Origin: CAYXOX01 sp964466745
Lineage (GTDB): Bacteria > Pseudomonadota > Alphaproteobacteria > Rhodobacterales > Rhodobacteraceae
Assembly (NCBI GenBank): GCA_964466745.1
Contig: CAYXOX010000071.1
Coordinates: 1-14,381, forward strand
Direction of reading: 5' to 3'
Length of the DNA stretch: 14,381 nucleotides
Shown: piece after piece, positions 1 through 6,033 of the stretch
Position numbering within the stretch: the first letter of the stretch is position 1
Layout of the letters: every line of letters starts with the position of its first letter
Translations under genes and position numbers: made by a program
Notes under the pieces: model-generated
The model's database searches: none
Told to the model about the DNA's origin: nothing
What the model saw: only the letters and a program-made list of their open reading frames with translations

Positions 1-411
1 CAGCTTCACGAGGATCACCCGCAGGTCTTCCGACATCGCCATGAAGAGCTTGCGGAAGTTCTCGGCCTGCCGGCTTTCGCTCGAGGCAAGCGGGAGGTTG
101 GTGAGCTTGGTTACCCCTTCCACCAGCCGCGCGATCTCGGGCCCGAAAAGCCGCTCCACCTCGGTGAAGGTTGATTTCGTGTCTTCGATGGTGTCGTGCA
201 GCAGCGCGGTGACCAGCGTGGCGTCGTCGAGCCGCTGGCCCGCGAGGATCTCGGCCACGGCGACGGGATGCGTGAAGTAGGGCTCGCCCGAGTGGCGCTT
301 CTGCCCCTCGTGCATGCGCTCGCCGTAGGCATAGGCGCGGGCCAGGAGATCCGCGTTGCAGCGGGGGTTGTAGGCGCGGACGGTTGCGATCAGGTCATCG
401 GCACTCGTCAT
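1..411 (-). CDS. rsh: RelA/SpoT homologue, (p)ppGpp synthetase/hydrolase, N-terminal part only
   Basis: This is the N-terminal 137 residues of a bifunctional alarmone enzyme; the rest lies beyond the left edge, so there is no stop codon in the window. The HD hydrolase domain is plain. A 'HEGQKRHSGEPYFTHP' stretch (residues 34-49) carries His48, and 'LLHDTIEDT' (70-78) gives the His72-Asp73 pair and the Glu76-Asp77 pair used for metal binding and ppGpp hydrolysis. All hydrolase residues visible here are intact, so at least the degrading activity should be present. The synthetase, TGS and ACT domains expected of the family cannot be seen. The start is the ATG ending at 411, 21 bp after the rpoZ stop; the ribosome site there is weak, which fits co-translation from an rpoZ transcript. 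By family knowledge, it sets (p)ppGpp levels under starvation in the cytoplasm. Identity is very likely; whether it is bifunctional is inferred. Confidence 0.95.
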   Translation of the reverse strand, partial: MTSADDLIATVRAYNPRCNADLLARAYAYGERMHEGQKRHSGEPYFTHPVAVAEILAGQRLDDATLVTALLHDTIEDTKSTFTEVERLFGPEIARLVEGVTKLTNLPLASSESRQAENFRKLFMAMSEDLRVILVKL

Positions 412-432
412 GGCGCCCCGGCGGGTCTCCCG

Positions 433-789
433 TTATCGCGGCCCCTGCGCTTCCATCAGGGCGCGCAGCAGCTTTTCCTCGGAAAGATCGTCGTCGGCCG
501 GCCGGTCCGCGGGTTCGGCCCCCATGAGCAGGGCCATGGCGTCGTCCTCGGGTTCGTCCACCTCGATCTGGGTCTGGTTGCTCTCGATGAGGCGCTCGCG
601 CAGATCGTCGGCAGCCTGGGTTTCCTCGGCGATCTCCCGAAGGCTGACCACCGGGTTCTTGTCGTTGTCGCGGTCGATCGTGAGCGGGGAGCCGGATGCG
701 ATCTCGCGCGCGCGATGCGCCGCGAGCATCACGAGCTCGAAGCGGTTGGGAACCTTGTCGACGCAATCCTCGACCGTCACACGGGCCAT
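433..789 (-). CDS. rpoZ: DNA-directed RNA polymerase omega subunit
   Basis: A 118-aa protein beginning MARVTVEDCVDKVPNRFELV, the signature of the omega subunit, which binds the beta-prime C-terminal region and helps RNA polymerase assembly. 'MLAAHRAREIASG' (residues 21-33) and 'DNDKNPVVSLREIAE' (41-55) are the other conserved omega blocks. The C-terminal ~55 residues are acidic and variable, making the protein longer than the 91-aa E. coli subunit, as is usual in Alphaproteobacteria. The ATG ending at 789 is preceded by AGGAG about 8 bp upstream, so the start is well supported. The RelA/SpoT gene follows 21 bp downstream on the same strand, the classic rpoZ-spoT pairing. In other bacteria omega affects the polymerase response to ppGpp, so the pairing makes functional sense. 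Highly confident. Confidence 0.97.
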   Translation of the reverse strand: MARVTVEDCVDKVPNRFELVMLAAHRAREIASGSPLTIDRDNDKNPVVSLREIAEETQAADDLRERLIESNQTQIEVDEPEDDAMALLMGAEPADRPADDDLSEEKLLRALMEAQGPR

Positions 790-1030
790 GGGGCACTCCT
801 TGGCTGCTGGAACCTGCCGGAAAGCGGCTTTCTACGCCCGAATGCCGCGGATGACAAGGCGGTGCGGGCCATCGGGAGCCCGGCGCGCGCGCAAGCGCGA
901 AAACGGATGTCGGCAAGGCACCGCGCACCACCTTGTGAAGGCCCGGGAGCTGTTCTAGCGTCGCGATCCGAGTTGACCGCGGCGGCGACCGAACGCCGCG
1001 CGGCGGGTGTTTCACCGAAAGGGACATTGG
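790..1030. other. Divergent intergenic region between rpoZ and the NYN-domain gene
   Basis: These 241 bp separate two genes transcribed away from each other and must hold promoters for both. I see a TTGACC hexamer at 973-978 on the plus strand, but no convincing -10 element 16-18 bp further on, so I call no promoter. No tRNA, terminator-like hairpin with a T tract, or small ORF with a good ribosome site was recognised. Confidence 0.5.
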
Positions 1031-1618
1031 ATGTTCTACCGAGACGAACGGCTCGCGCTGTTCATCGATGGCGCCAACCTCTACGCAGCCTCGAAGAGCC
1101 TGGGCTTCGATATCGATTACAAGCTCCTGCGGCAGGAATTCATGCGCCGCGGCAAGCTGTTGCGCGCGTTCTACTACACCGCGCTTCTGGAAACCGAGGA
1201 GTATTCGCCGATCCGCCCGCTGGTGGACTGGCTGCAGTACAACGGCTTCACCATGGTCACCAAGCCTGCCAAGGAATTCGTCGATGCCTCCGGGCGCCGC
1301 CGGGTGAAGGGCAACATGGACATTGAACTGGCGGTGGACGCGATGGAACTCGCGCCCCGTATCGACCATGCCGTCCTGTTCTCCGGCGATGGCGATTTCC
1401 GCTCGCTGGTCGAAAGCCTCCAGCGGCAGGGCGTGCGGGTCTCGGTAGTGTCCACCATTCGCAGCCAGCCCCCGATGATCGCAGACGAGCTGCGCCGCCA
1501 GGCCGACAACTTCATCGAGCTCGACGATCTTCGCGAAGTCGTGGGCCGGCCGCCCCGTGAGGCGCGCGGCGGAGAGGCGCAGGAGGCGCCGGCGACGGCG
1601 GACGCAGATCCGCGCTGA
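1031..1618 (+). CDS. NYN-domain (LabA/DUF88-like, PIN-superfamily) protein
   Basis: A 195-aa protein of the NYN family, a PIN-like fold found in putative metal-dependent RNases. The acidic motifs are in order: 'FIDGANLYAA' (Asp13, Asn16), 'GNMDIELAVDAME' (Asp97, Asp103) and 'LFSGDGDFRSLV' (Asp120, Asp122), the expected carboxylate set for a nuclease centre. The last ~20 residues are Ala/Glu/Gly-rich and look disordered. The ATG at 1031 is preferred over an upstream in-frame GTG at 1007, because GAAAGGGA lies about 6 bp before it and the family core starts immediately. It is divergent from rpoZ-rsh and is followed by a YqaA-type gene. Cyanobacterial LabA is linked to circadian feedback, but that role should not be transferred. 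RNA cleavage is inferred from the fold; the substrate is unknown. Confidence 0.88.
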   Translation: MFYRDERLALFIDGANLYAASKSLGFDIDYKLLRQEFMRRGKLLRAFYYTALLETEEYSPIRPLVDWLQYNGFTMVTKPAKEFVDASGRRRVKGNMDIELAVDAMELAPRIDHAVLFSGDGDFRSLVESLQRQGVRVSVVSTIRSQPPMIADELRRQADNFIELDDLREVVGRPPREARGGEAQEAPATADADPR

Positions 1619-1669
1619 GCGGCCTGCGCCGCGGCCAGGGTGCAAAGCGCCGGGCCGCGGGCGGCAAGC

Positions 1670-2119
1670 GTGACCCCGGCCACGGACCTCGCACTCCTCT
1701 TCGTCGCGGCTTTCGGAGCAGCAACGCTGCTGCCGTTCCAGTCCGAGATCGTCTTCGCCGCGGTCCAGGCCGCGGGGCGCGTTCCGGTGTGGGTCCTCGT
1801 GGCGGTGGCGAGCACCGGCAACGTGCTCGGCTCGGCCGTCAACTACGCGATGGGCCGGCTTGCGGAACGGTTCAGCGACCGGCGCTGGTTTCCCGCCACC
1901 CCGGCGCAGCTTGCACGTGCCCAGCGCTGGTACGCGCGCTGGGGCGTCTGGACCCTGCTCCTGAGCTGGGCGCCGTTCGCCGATCCACTGACGGTGGTGG
2001 CGGGCGTCATGCGCACGCCCTTCTGGCTGTTTCTCGCACTGGTTACGCTGGCCAAGACCGGGCGCTACGCGATCCTCGCGGGCCTCGTCGGCGGGGCGAT
2101 CCGGGTGGCGGCCGGCTAG
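1670..2119 (+). CDS. YqaA-family (SNARE-associated/DedA-like) inner-membrane protein
   Basis: A 149-aa hydrophobic protein resembling E. coli YqaA (about 142 aa). Marks are an N-terminal helix with 'FGAATLLPFQSEIV', then 'GNVLGSAVNYAMGR' near the middle, a soluble turn with 'RAQRWYARWG', and 'LLSWAPFADPLTVVAGVMR' with the conserved Pro-Asp/Gly pattern. Three to four membrane helices are visible. YqaA is a short relative of DedA proteins, some of which move lipids or support membrane homeostasis; the exact function is unknown. The start is uncertain. GTG at 1670 puts the hydrophobic helix right at the N terminus but has a poor ribosome site; an in-frame GTG at 1640 adds 10 residues. It lies 51 bp after the NYN gene, probably on the same transcript, and its stop is 2 bp from that of the convergent cytochrome gene. 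Confidence 0.82.
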   Translation: MTPATDLALLFVAAFGAATLLPFQSEIVFAAVQAAGRVPVWVLVAVASTGNVLGSAVNYAMGRLAERFSDRRWFPATPAQLARAQRWYARWGVWTLLLSWAPFADPLTVVAGVMRTPFWLFLALVTLAKTGRYAILAGLVGGAIRVAAG

Positions 2120-2121
2120 GC

Positions 2122-2559
2122 TCAGTCCGCCGCGAGGGCGGCGTCCGCGTTGATCCTGTCGTGGATCGCGCGGACCTCGGGGGGCCAGGTGCTCTTGATG
2201 TAGGCGAGGACCTCGAGAATCTCGCTATCGCTCAGCACGCCTTCAAAACCCATCATGTTCGAGCGGTATCCGCCGCCCACGACCGCCTCGGTGCCGTGCT
2301 TGGTTATGGCAAAGAGCAGAGGGTCGGCATGGTGCCAGGTGTGGCCCGTCGCGTCGTGGGGCGGCGCGGGCATCAGGCCGTCAGGCCCCGGCCGGCGCCA
2401 GTCGGGCACTTCTCCTTCCAGATCGGCGCCATGGCAGGCCGCGCACTGCGCCGCGTAAATGGCTTCGCCCCTCGCCACGGCGGCGGGGTCGGTGTGTGGC
2501 AGAATCCCGGGCTCGGCCCCGGCCGCCGCGGGCAAGGCCAGCAGCAGCGTGCGCAACAT
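2122..2559 (-). CDS. Exported class I c-type cytochrome
   Basis: A 145-aa protein with one haem c site, CAACH (Cys39, Cys42, His43), preceded by the usual 'GEAIYAAQ' helix. 'YRSNMMGFEG' supplies a Met (102 or 103) as likely sixth haem ligand, and 'LSDSEILEVLAYIKSTWP' is the typical C-terminal helix of soluble mono-haem cytochromes c. The first ~15 residues (MLRTLLLALPAAAGA) look like a short Sec signal, so it should act in the periplasm as an electron carrier; the partner enzyme is unknown. The start is the ATG ending at 2559. It lacks a clear ribosome site and the signal is short with little positive charge, so an upstream non-ATG start remains possible. It is divergent from ispH and converges on the YqaA-type gene with only 2 bp between stops. 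Confidence 0.85.
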   Translation of the reverse strand: MLRTLLLALPAAAGAEPGILPHTDPAAVARGEAIYAAQCAACHGADLEGEVPDWRRPGPDGLMPAPPHDATGHTWHHADPLLFAITKHGTEAVVGGGYRSNMMGFEGVLSDSEILEVLAYIKSTWPPEVRAIHDRINADAALAAD

Positions 2560-2728
2560 GCCACGTGAGCTCGCGGTCAAAGCGGACCTCCGTTTCGAAA
2601 TCTTTTGTTCCGGGTTCCTGCCGGGGGAGGGAAAGTCACGCTTGCGTGAGCGGCCCCTGCGCCCTCGCGCGCCCTTTACGGCTTTGGCCATGGCCAATAC
2701 CTTGCCGGGCGAAACGACGGAGACCGCC
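2560..2728. promoter_or_regulatory. Divergent cytochrome c / ispH regulatory region with two inverted repeats
   Basis: These 169 bp must hold promoters in both directions. They contain an inverted repeat TCACGC-TT-GCGTGA at 2636-2649 and a perfect 14-bp palindrome TTGGCCATGGCCAA at 2684-2697, the latter ending 31 bp before the ispH start codon. Either could be a repressor or activator site; no known regulator consensus was recognised. The second palindrome contains an ATG in frame with ispH, but the better ribosome site belongs to the downstream ATG. Confidence 0.4.
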
Positions 2729-3679
2729 ATGACCCGCCCGACCCTCACGCTCCTCCTCGCCGCACCGCGCGGCTTCTGTGCGGGCGTGGACCGGGCCATC
2801 AAGATCGTCGAGATGGCGCTGGAGAAATGGGGTGCGCCCGTCTTCGTGCGGCACGAGATCGTCCACAACAAGTTCGTGGTGGACGCGCTGCGTGCCAAGG
2901 GCGCCGTCTTCGTGAAGGAACTCGACGAGTGCCCGGACGACCGGCCGGTCATCTTCTCGGCCCATGGCGTGCCGAAAGCGGTTCCGGCAGAGGCGGCCAG
3001 GCGCCAGATGCTCTTTGTCGATGCCACCTGCCCACTCGTCTCGAAGGTGCACATCGAGGCCGAACGGCACCATGCTGCCGGCCTTCAGATCGTGATGATC
3101 GGCCATGCCGGGCATCCCGAAACGCTCGGCACCATGGGCCAGCTTCCGCCCGGCGAGGTGCTGCTGGTGGAAACCGTGGAGGATGTGGCGGCGCTGTCGG
3201 TGCGCGATGCCGCCCGCCTCGCCTTCGTTACACAGACGACGCTGAGCGTGGACGATACCGCCGACATCGCCGCCGCGCTCAAGGCGCGCTTCCCCGCGAT
3301 CGTCGGGCCCCACAAGGAAGACATCTGCTACGCGACCACCAATCGGCAGGAGGCTGTCAAGGCCATGGCCCCGCGTTGCGATGCGATGCTGGTGGTGGGG
3401 GCGCCGAACTCCTCCAACTCGCGCCGCCTCGTGGAGGTCGGGCGCCGGGCTGGTTGCGGCTACGCCCAGCTGGTGGAGCGCGCGGCGGACATCGACTGGC
3501 GGGCGCTGGAGGGTGCACGCGTCGTGGGCATCACCGCCGGCGCCTCGGCACCGGACGTTCTGATCGAGGAGGTGGTCGACGCCTTCCGCGCCCGCCGCGA
3601 GGTTTCCCTCGAAGTCGTGGAAACGGCAGTAGAGCGGGTCGAGTTCAAGGTGCCCCGCGTTCTGCGCGAGCCCGCTTGA
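2729..3679 (+). CDS. ispH: 4-hydroxy-3-methylbut-2-enyl diphosphate reductase
   Basis: A 316-aa enzyme for the last step of the MEP isoprenoid pathway, reducing HMBPP to IPP and DMAPP with an iron-sulfur cluster. All three cluster cysteines are present: Cys17 in 'APRGFCAGVDRAI', Cys101 in 'VDATCPLVSKVH', and Cys200 in 'EDICYATTNRQEAV'. 'SAHGVPKAV' and 'GHAGHPETLGTMGQ' provide conserved His and Glu substrate residues, and 'NSSNSRRLVEV' the diphosphate-binding Ser/Asn set. Length matches the family. The ATG at 2729 has GGAG about 6 bp upstream; an in-frame ATG at 2690 would add 13 residues but has no ribosome site. It is the first gene of a five-gene run ending in rnhA, and the next gene starts inside its stop codon. 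Very confident. Confidence 0.97.
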   Translation: MTRPTLTLLLAAPRGFCAGVDRAIKIVEMALEKWGAPVFVRHEIVHNKFVVDALRAKGAVFVKELDECPDDRPVIFSAHGVPKAVPAEAARRQMLFVDATCPLVSKVHIEAERHHAAGLQIVMIGHAGHPETLGTMGQLPPGEVLLVETVEDVAALSVRDAARLAFVTQTTLSVDDTADIAAALKARFPAIVGPHKEDICYATTNRQEAVKAMAPRCDAMLVVGAPNSSNSRRLVEVGRRAGCGYAQLVERAADIDWRALEGARVVGITAGASAPDVLIEEVVDAFRARREVSLEVVETAVERVEFKVPRVLREPA

Positions 3680-4140
3680 GCGAATACCTGAGCTTCGAGG
3701 GCGAGATCGAGCCCGTCACCTGGGGGCGTGCCACCCATACCATTCTGCGCGTCCCAGTCGCGGTGGCCCGCGAGCTGGAGGCGGCCGGGGCCAGCCGGGT
3801 GGAGGGAGAAATCGCCGAGTACCCGGTGAATCTCCGGCTGACCCGCGCCACCGAGGTGGACGGTGTTTTCGTCTGGGCGGGGAAGAGCCTTCTCGATGCG
3901 GCGGGCCTGCGGCCGGGCGAGCGCGTGACGGTGCGGCTTCGCGCAGCACCCGATGCCGCGGTCGAGTTGCCGACCGATATCGCCGCGGTACTTCGCGCCG
4001 AAGGGCTCACCGCGGCCTGGGAGGCGCTCACGCCCGGGCGGCGCAGGGGGCTCCTCTACAAGGTTTCAACGGCGAAGAAGGCCAAGACCCGCGCCCGCCG
4101 CATCGCCGAGCTGATCGAGACGATCCGCGGCCGGGCATGA
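3676..4140 (+). CDS. DUF1905 / YdeI-OmpD-associated family protein
   Basis: A 154-aa soluble protein with two recognisable parts. Residues ~4-95 form a DUF1905-like beta domain ('FEGEIEPVTWGRATHTILRV', 'VFVWAGKSLLDAAGLRPGE'). Residues ~105-150 match the YdeI/OmpD-associated C-terminal module, with 'LTPGRRRGLLYKVSTAKK' and 'KTRARRIAELI'. Some relatives are annotated as bacteriocin-protection or OmpD-associated proteins, but the biochemical role is unknown. The start is a TTG at 3676-3678 overlapping the ispH stop (TTGA, 3676-3679); no other start gives the complete N-terminal strand, and translational coupling would explain the weak site. The start assignment is inferred; the family call is fairly sure. 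Confidence 0.8.
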   Translation: MSEYLSFEGEIEPVTWGRATHTILRVPVAVARELEAAGASRVEGEIAEYPVNLRLTRATEVDGVFVWAGKSLLDAAGLRPGERVTVRLRAAPDAAVELPTDIAAVLRAEGLTAAWEALTPGRRRGLLYKVSTAKKAKTRARRIAELIETIRGRA

Positions 4141-4202
4141 GGTCGCGCATCGCCGCGCGATCGGGTGCTGGCATCCGCCGGCGGCTGCGGTAGGAAGGCG
4201 CC

Positions 4203-4658
4203 ATGTTCCGCCATGCCATTCCCCGCTCCGCGCTGCTGCTCGGCCTCGCCGGGCTGATTCCCTTCGCCTGGGGAGCGCTCACCGTGCTTTCTCCGCAACT
4301 GGCCGGCTGGGGAGCCTCGGCGCTCGGTCCGCGGTTCGTCGGCCCGTACGTGCAGCTGTTCTACGGCTCGGTGATCCTGTCCTTCATGTCGGGCGTGCTC
4401 TGGGGCTTCGCCACGAAGGCGACAGGCTTGCTGGCCGGGGTCGGCTACGCGCTTTCGGTGATTCCCGCGCTCTGGGCCTTCTTCATGACGGGCGGCGGCC
4501 CGGTGACGGCGGCGGGCAACCTGATCACCGGCTTCCTGGGGCTCTTGCTGCTCGACTGGCAGTTCTGGCGCTGGGGCCTCGCGCCGCGGTGGTGGATGGC
4601 CCTGCGCATGCTCCTGACCGCCGGTGTGGTACTGTGCCTTGCGGTGGTCCTGCTGTGA
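4203..4658 (+). CDS. DUF3429 family integral membrane protein
   Basis: A 151-aa, very hydrophobic protein with about five membrane helices (roughly residues 10-30, 47-70, 75-95, 101-120 and 131-151). 'YGSVILSFMSGVLWG' (54-68) is the hallmark stretch of the DUF3429 family, and 'LLLLDWQFWRWGLAPRWW' is the typical loop before the last helix. No function is established for the family. The ATG has AGGAAGG about 6 bp upstream, a strong site, after a 62-bp gap that is the only sizeable spacer in the ispH-rnhA run. Its TGA is overlapped by the GTG of the following GST-like gene (GTGA, 4655-4658), so the two are translationally coupled. Confidence 0.85.
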   Translation: MFRHAIPRSALLLGLAGLIPFAWGALTVLSPQLAGWGASALGPRFVGPYVQLFYGSVILSFMSGVLWGFATKATGLLAGVGYALSVIPALWAFFMTGGGPVTAAGNLITGFLGLLLLDWQFWRWGLAPRWWMALRMLLTAGVVLCLAVVLL

Positions 4659-5278
4659 GCGGGCTCACGCTCTACTCGATGCCGTCCTCTGGCAACAGCT
4701 ACAAGGTGCGGCTGATGCTGGCGCTTCTGGGGCGGCCCTATGCCCATGTGGCGGCAGAGATCGCTTCCCCCGAGCTTGCCGCGCTCAAGGCCAAGGGGCT
4801 GCTGCCCACGGGCACGCTGCCGGTGCTGCAGATCCCCGGGGGGCAACTCCTGCCGGAGTCGAACGCCATCCTGACGTGGCTTGCGCGGGGAACGGAGTTC
4901 TGGCCCGCAGACCCCCTGCAGGAGGCCCGGGCGCTGGCCTGGATGTTCTTCGAGCAGAACCGGCACGAGCCCGTGGTGGCCGTGCGTGCGAGCCTGCGCT
5001 GCTACCCCCACCGCGCGGCCGATGCGACGCCGGAGCGGCTGGCCGGGCTGCTTGAAGCCGGCCACGAGGTTCTTGCCATGATGGAGGCGCACCTTCGCGC
5101 CGCGCAGTGGTTCACCGGTCCGTCGCCCGGCGCGGCCGACGTCGCGCTTTACGCCTATACCCATTCGGCAGGCCCGCGCGGGGGCTTCCGGATGGAGCGC
5201 TTCTGCGCCGTGAACGACTGGTGCGCGCGCATCGCCGCGCTTCCCGGCTATGTCTCTCTCGACGCGCTGCCGACGTGA
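4655..5278 (+). CDS. Glutathione S-transferase family protein
   Basis: A 207-aa protein with a two-domain GST layout. The thioredoxin-like N domain starts 'LTLYSMPSSGNSYKVRLML' with Ser residues at the usual catalytic/GSH-thiol position (8-15). 'TGTLPVLQIPGG' gives the cis-Pro (Pro56), and 'LPESNAILTWL' gives the Glu68-Ser69 pair that holds the gamma-glutamyl part of glutathione. The helical C domain runs from ~90 and contains 'PGAADVALYAYTHSA' (GST motif with Asp). It probably conjugates glutathione to electrophiles or reduces disulfides/peroxides in the cytosol; the substrate cannot be told from sequence. The start is a GTG overlapping the DUF3429 stop by 4 bp; its own stop overlaps the rnhA GTG in the same way. 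Confidence 0.9.
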   Translation: MSGLTLYSMPSSGNSYKVRLMLALLGRPYAHVAAEIASPELAALKAKGLLPTGTLPVLQIPGGQLLPESNAILTWLARGTEFWPADPLQEARALAWMFFEQNRHEPVVAVRASLRCYPHRAADATPERLAGLLEAGHEVLAMMEAHLRAAQWFTGPSPGAADVALYAYTHSAGPRGGFRMERFCAVNDWCARIAALPGYVSLDALPT

Positions 5279-5757
5279 CGGAGTTGTTCGCCTATACCGA
5301 TGGTGCCTGCTCGGGCAATCCCGGGCCCGGCGGATGGGGGGCACTGCTAGTCGCGCGCGCGGGCGAGCGCGTGCTGAAGGAGCGCGAGCTCAAGGGCGGC
5401 GAGGCCCTCACGACCAATAACCGGATGGAGCTCATGGCCGCGATCGCCGCCCTGGAAGCGCTCGAGCGCCCCTCCCGGCTGACCGTGGTGACGGACAGTG
5501 CCTACGTGAAAGGCGGGATCACCGAGTGGCTGGGCGGCTGGAAGCGCAACGGGTGGAAGACCGCCACCCGCAAACCGGTGAAAAACGAGGATCTCTGGCG
5601 CCGCCTCGACGAGGCCCGCGCCCGCCACGACGTGACGTGGGAATGGGTGAAGGGGCATGCCGGCCACCCGGAGAACGAGCGGGCCGACGCGCTGGCGCGG
5701 GCGGGGATGGCGCCGTTCAAGTCCGCCAACGCGGCGAGGCGGCTCTCCGGGGAGTAG
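5275..5757 (+). CDS. rnhA: Ribonuclease HI
   Basis: A 160-aa RNase HI, which cuts the RNA strand of RNA-DNA hybrids (R-loops, primers) using two metal ions. Catalytic residues are complete: Asp9 in 'YTDGACSGNPGPGGW', Glu52 in 'TTNNRMELMAAIAAL', Asp74 in 'VVTDSAYVKGGI', His128 in 'VKGHAGHPENERADALAR' and Asp138. The basic handle region 'WLGGWKRNGWKT' (85-96), which grips the hybrid, is also present, so this is the long E. coli-like form. The start is the GTG at 5275, overlapping the GST stop (GTGA); residue numbering then sits four above E. coli from the second acidic residue on. It is the last gene of the ispH run, 15 bp from the convergent small membrane gene. Very confident. Confidence 0.97.
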   Translation: MTELFAYTDGACSGNPGPGGWGALLVARAGERVLKERELKGGEALTTNNRMELMAAIAALEALERPSRLTVVTDSAYVKGGITEWLGGWKRNGWKTATRKPVKNEDLWRRLDEARARHDVTWEWVKGHAGHPENERADALARAGMAPFKSANAARRLSGE

Positions 5758-5772
5758 GTGCCTGGAGCTGCC

Positions 5773-6033
5773 CTAGCGGCGACGGTTGCGGCGCCGGTAG
5801 GCTGCCTCTGTGGGTATCAGCACGAGCGCGCCCGCCGCGCCCACGATGGCGTCGAGCCCGGGGCTGCCGAAGCTGAGCCCGAACATCACCCGCACCATGA
5901 AGAGCAGGATCGTGCCGCCCATCGCGATCACGATGGAGGGGAGAACGCCGTTGTGCGTGAGGTCCCATTTCTCGGAGAGATAGCCCACGATTCCGGCGAT
6001 CATCAAGGCGCCGAAGAAAGCGAAAAAGCCCAT
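5773..6033 (-). CDS. Small three-helix membrane protein, GlsB/YeaQ/YmgE-like
   Basis: An 86-aa protein, nearly all membrane: helices at about 2-19, 31-50 and 59-78, then a basic tail (YRRRNRRR). The glycine-rich last helix after 'SPGLDAIVGAAGAL' and the overall size recall the GlsB/YeaQ/YmgE (transglycosylase-associated) family, but the match is by eye and moderate. Function is unknown. The ATG shares its A with the fmt stop (TGATG, 6031-6035), so it is translated by coupling as the last gene of the def-def-fmt unit. That link to N-formyl-methionine metabolism may be only positional. Its stop is 15 bp from that of rnhA. It is a real gene on the evidence of composition, coupling and packed spacing; the family name is tentative. 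Confidence 0.78.
   Translation of the reverse strand: MGFFAFFGALMIAGIVGYLSEKWDLTHNGVLPSIVIAMGGTILLFMVRVMFGLSFGSPGLDAIVGAAGALVLIPTEAAYRRRNRRR

Noticed and set aside
395..1645. A 416-codon minus-strand frame across rpoZ and the NYN gene
   Set aside because: Low-complexity Arg/Gly/Ala-rich translation, antisense or out of frame to two recognised genes.
2459..2728. N-terminal extension of ispH by up to 90 residues
   Set aside because: The upstream part reads through the divergent promoter and cytochrome signal region, and the ribosome site and family length support the ATG at 2729.
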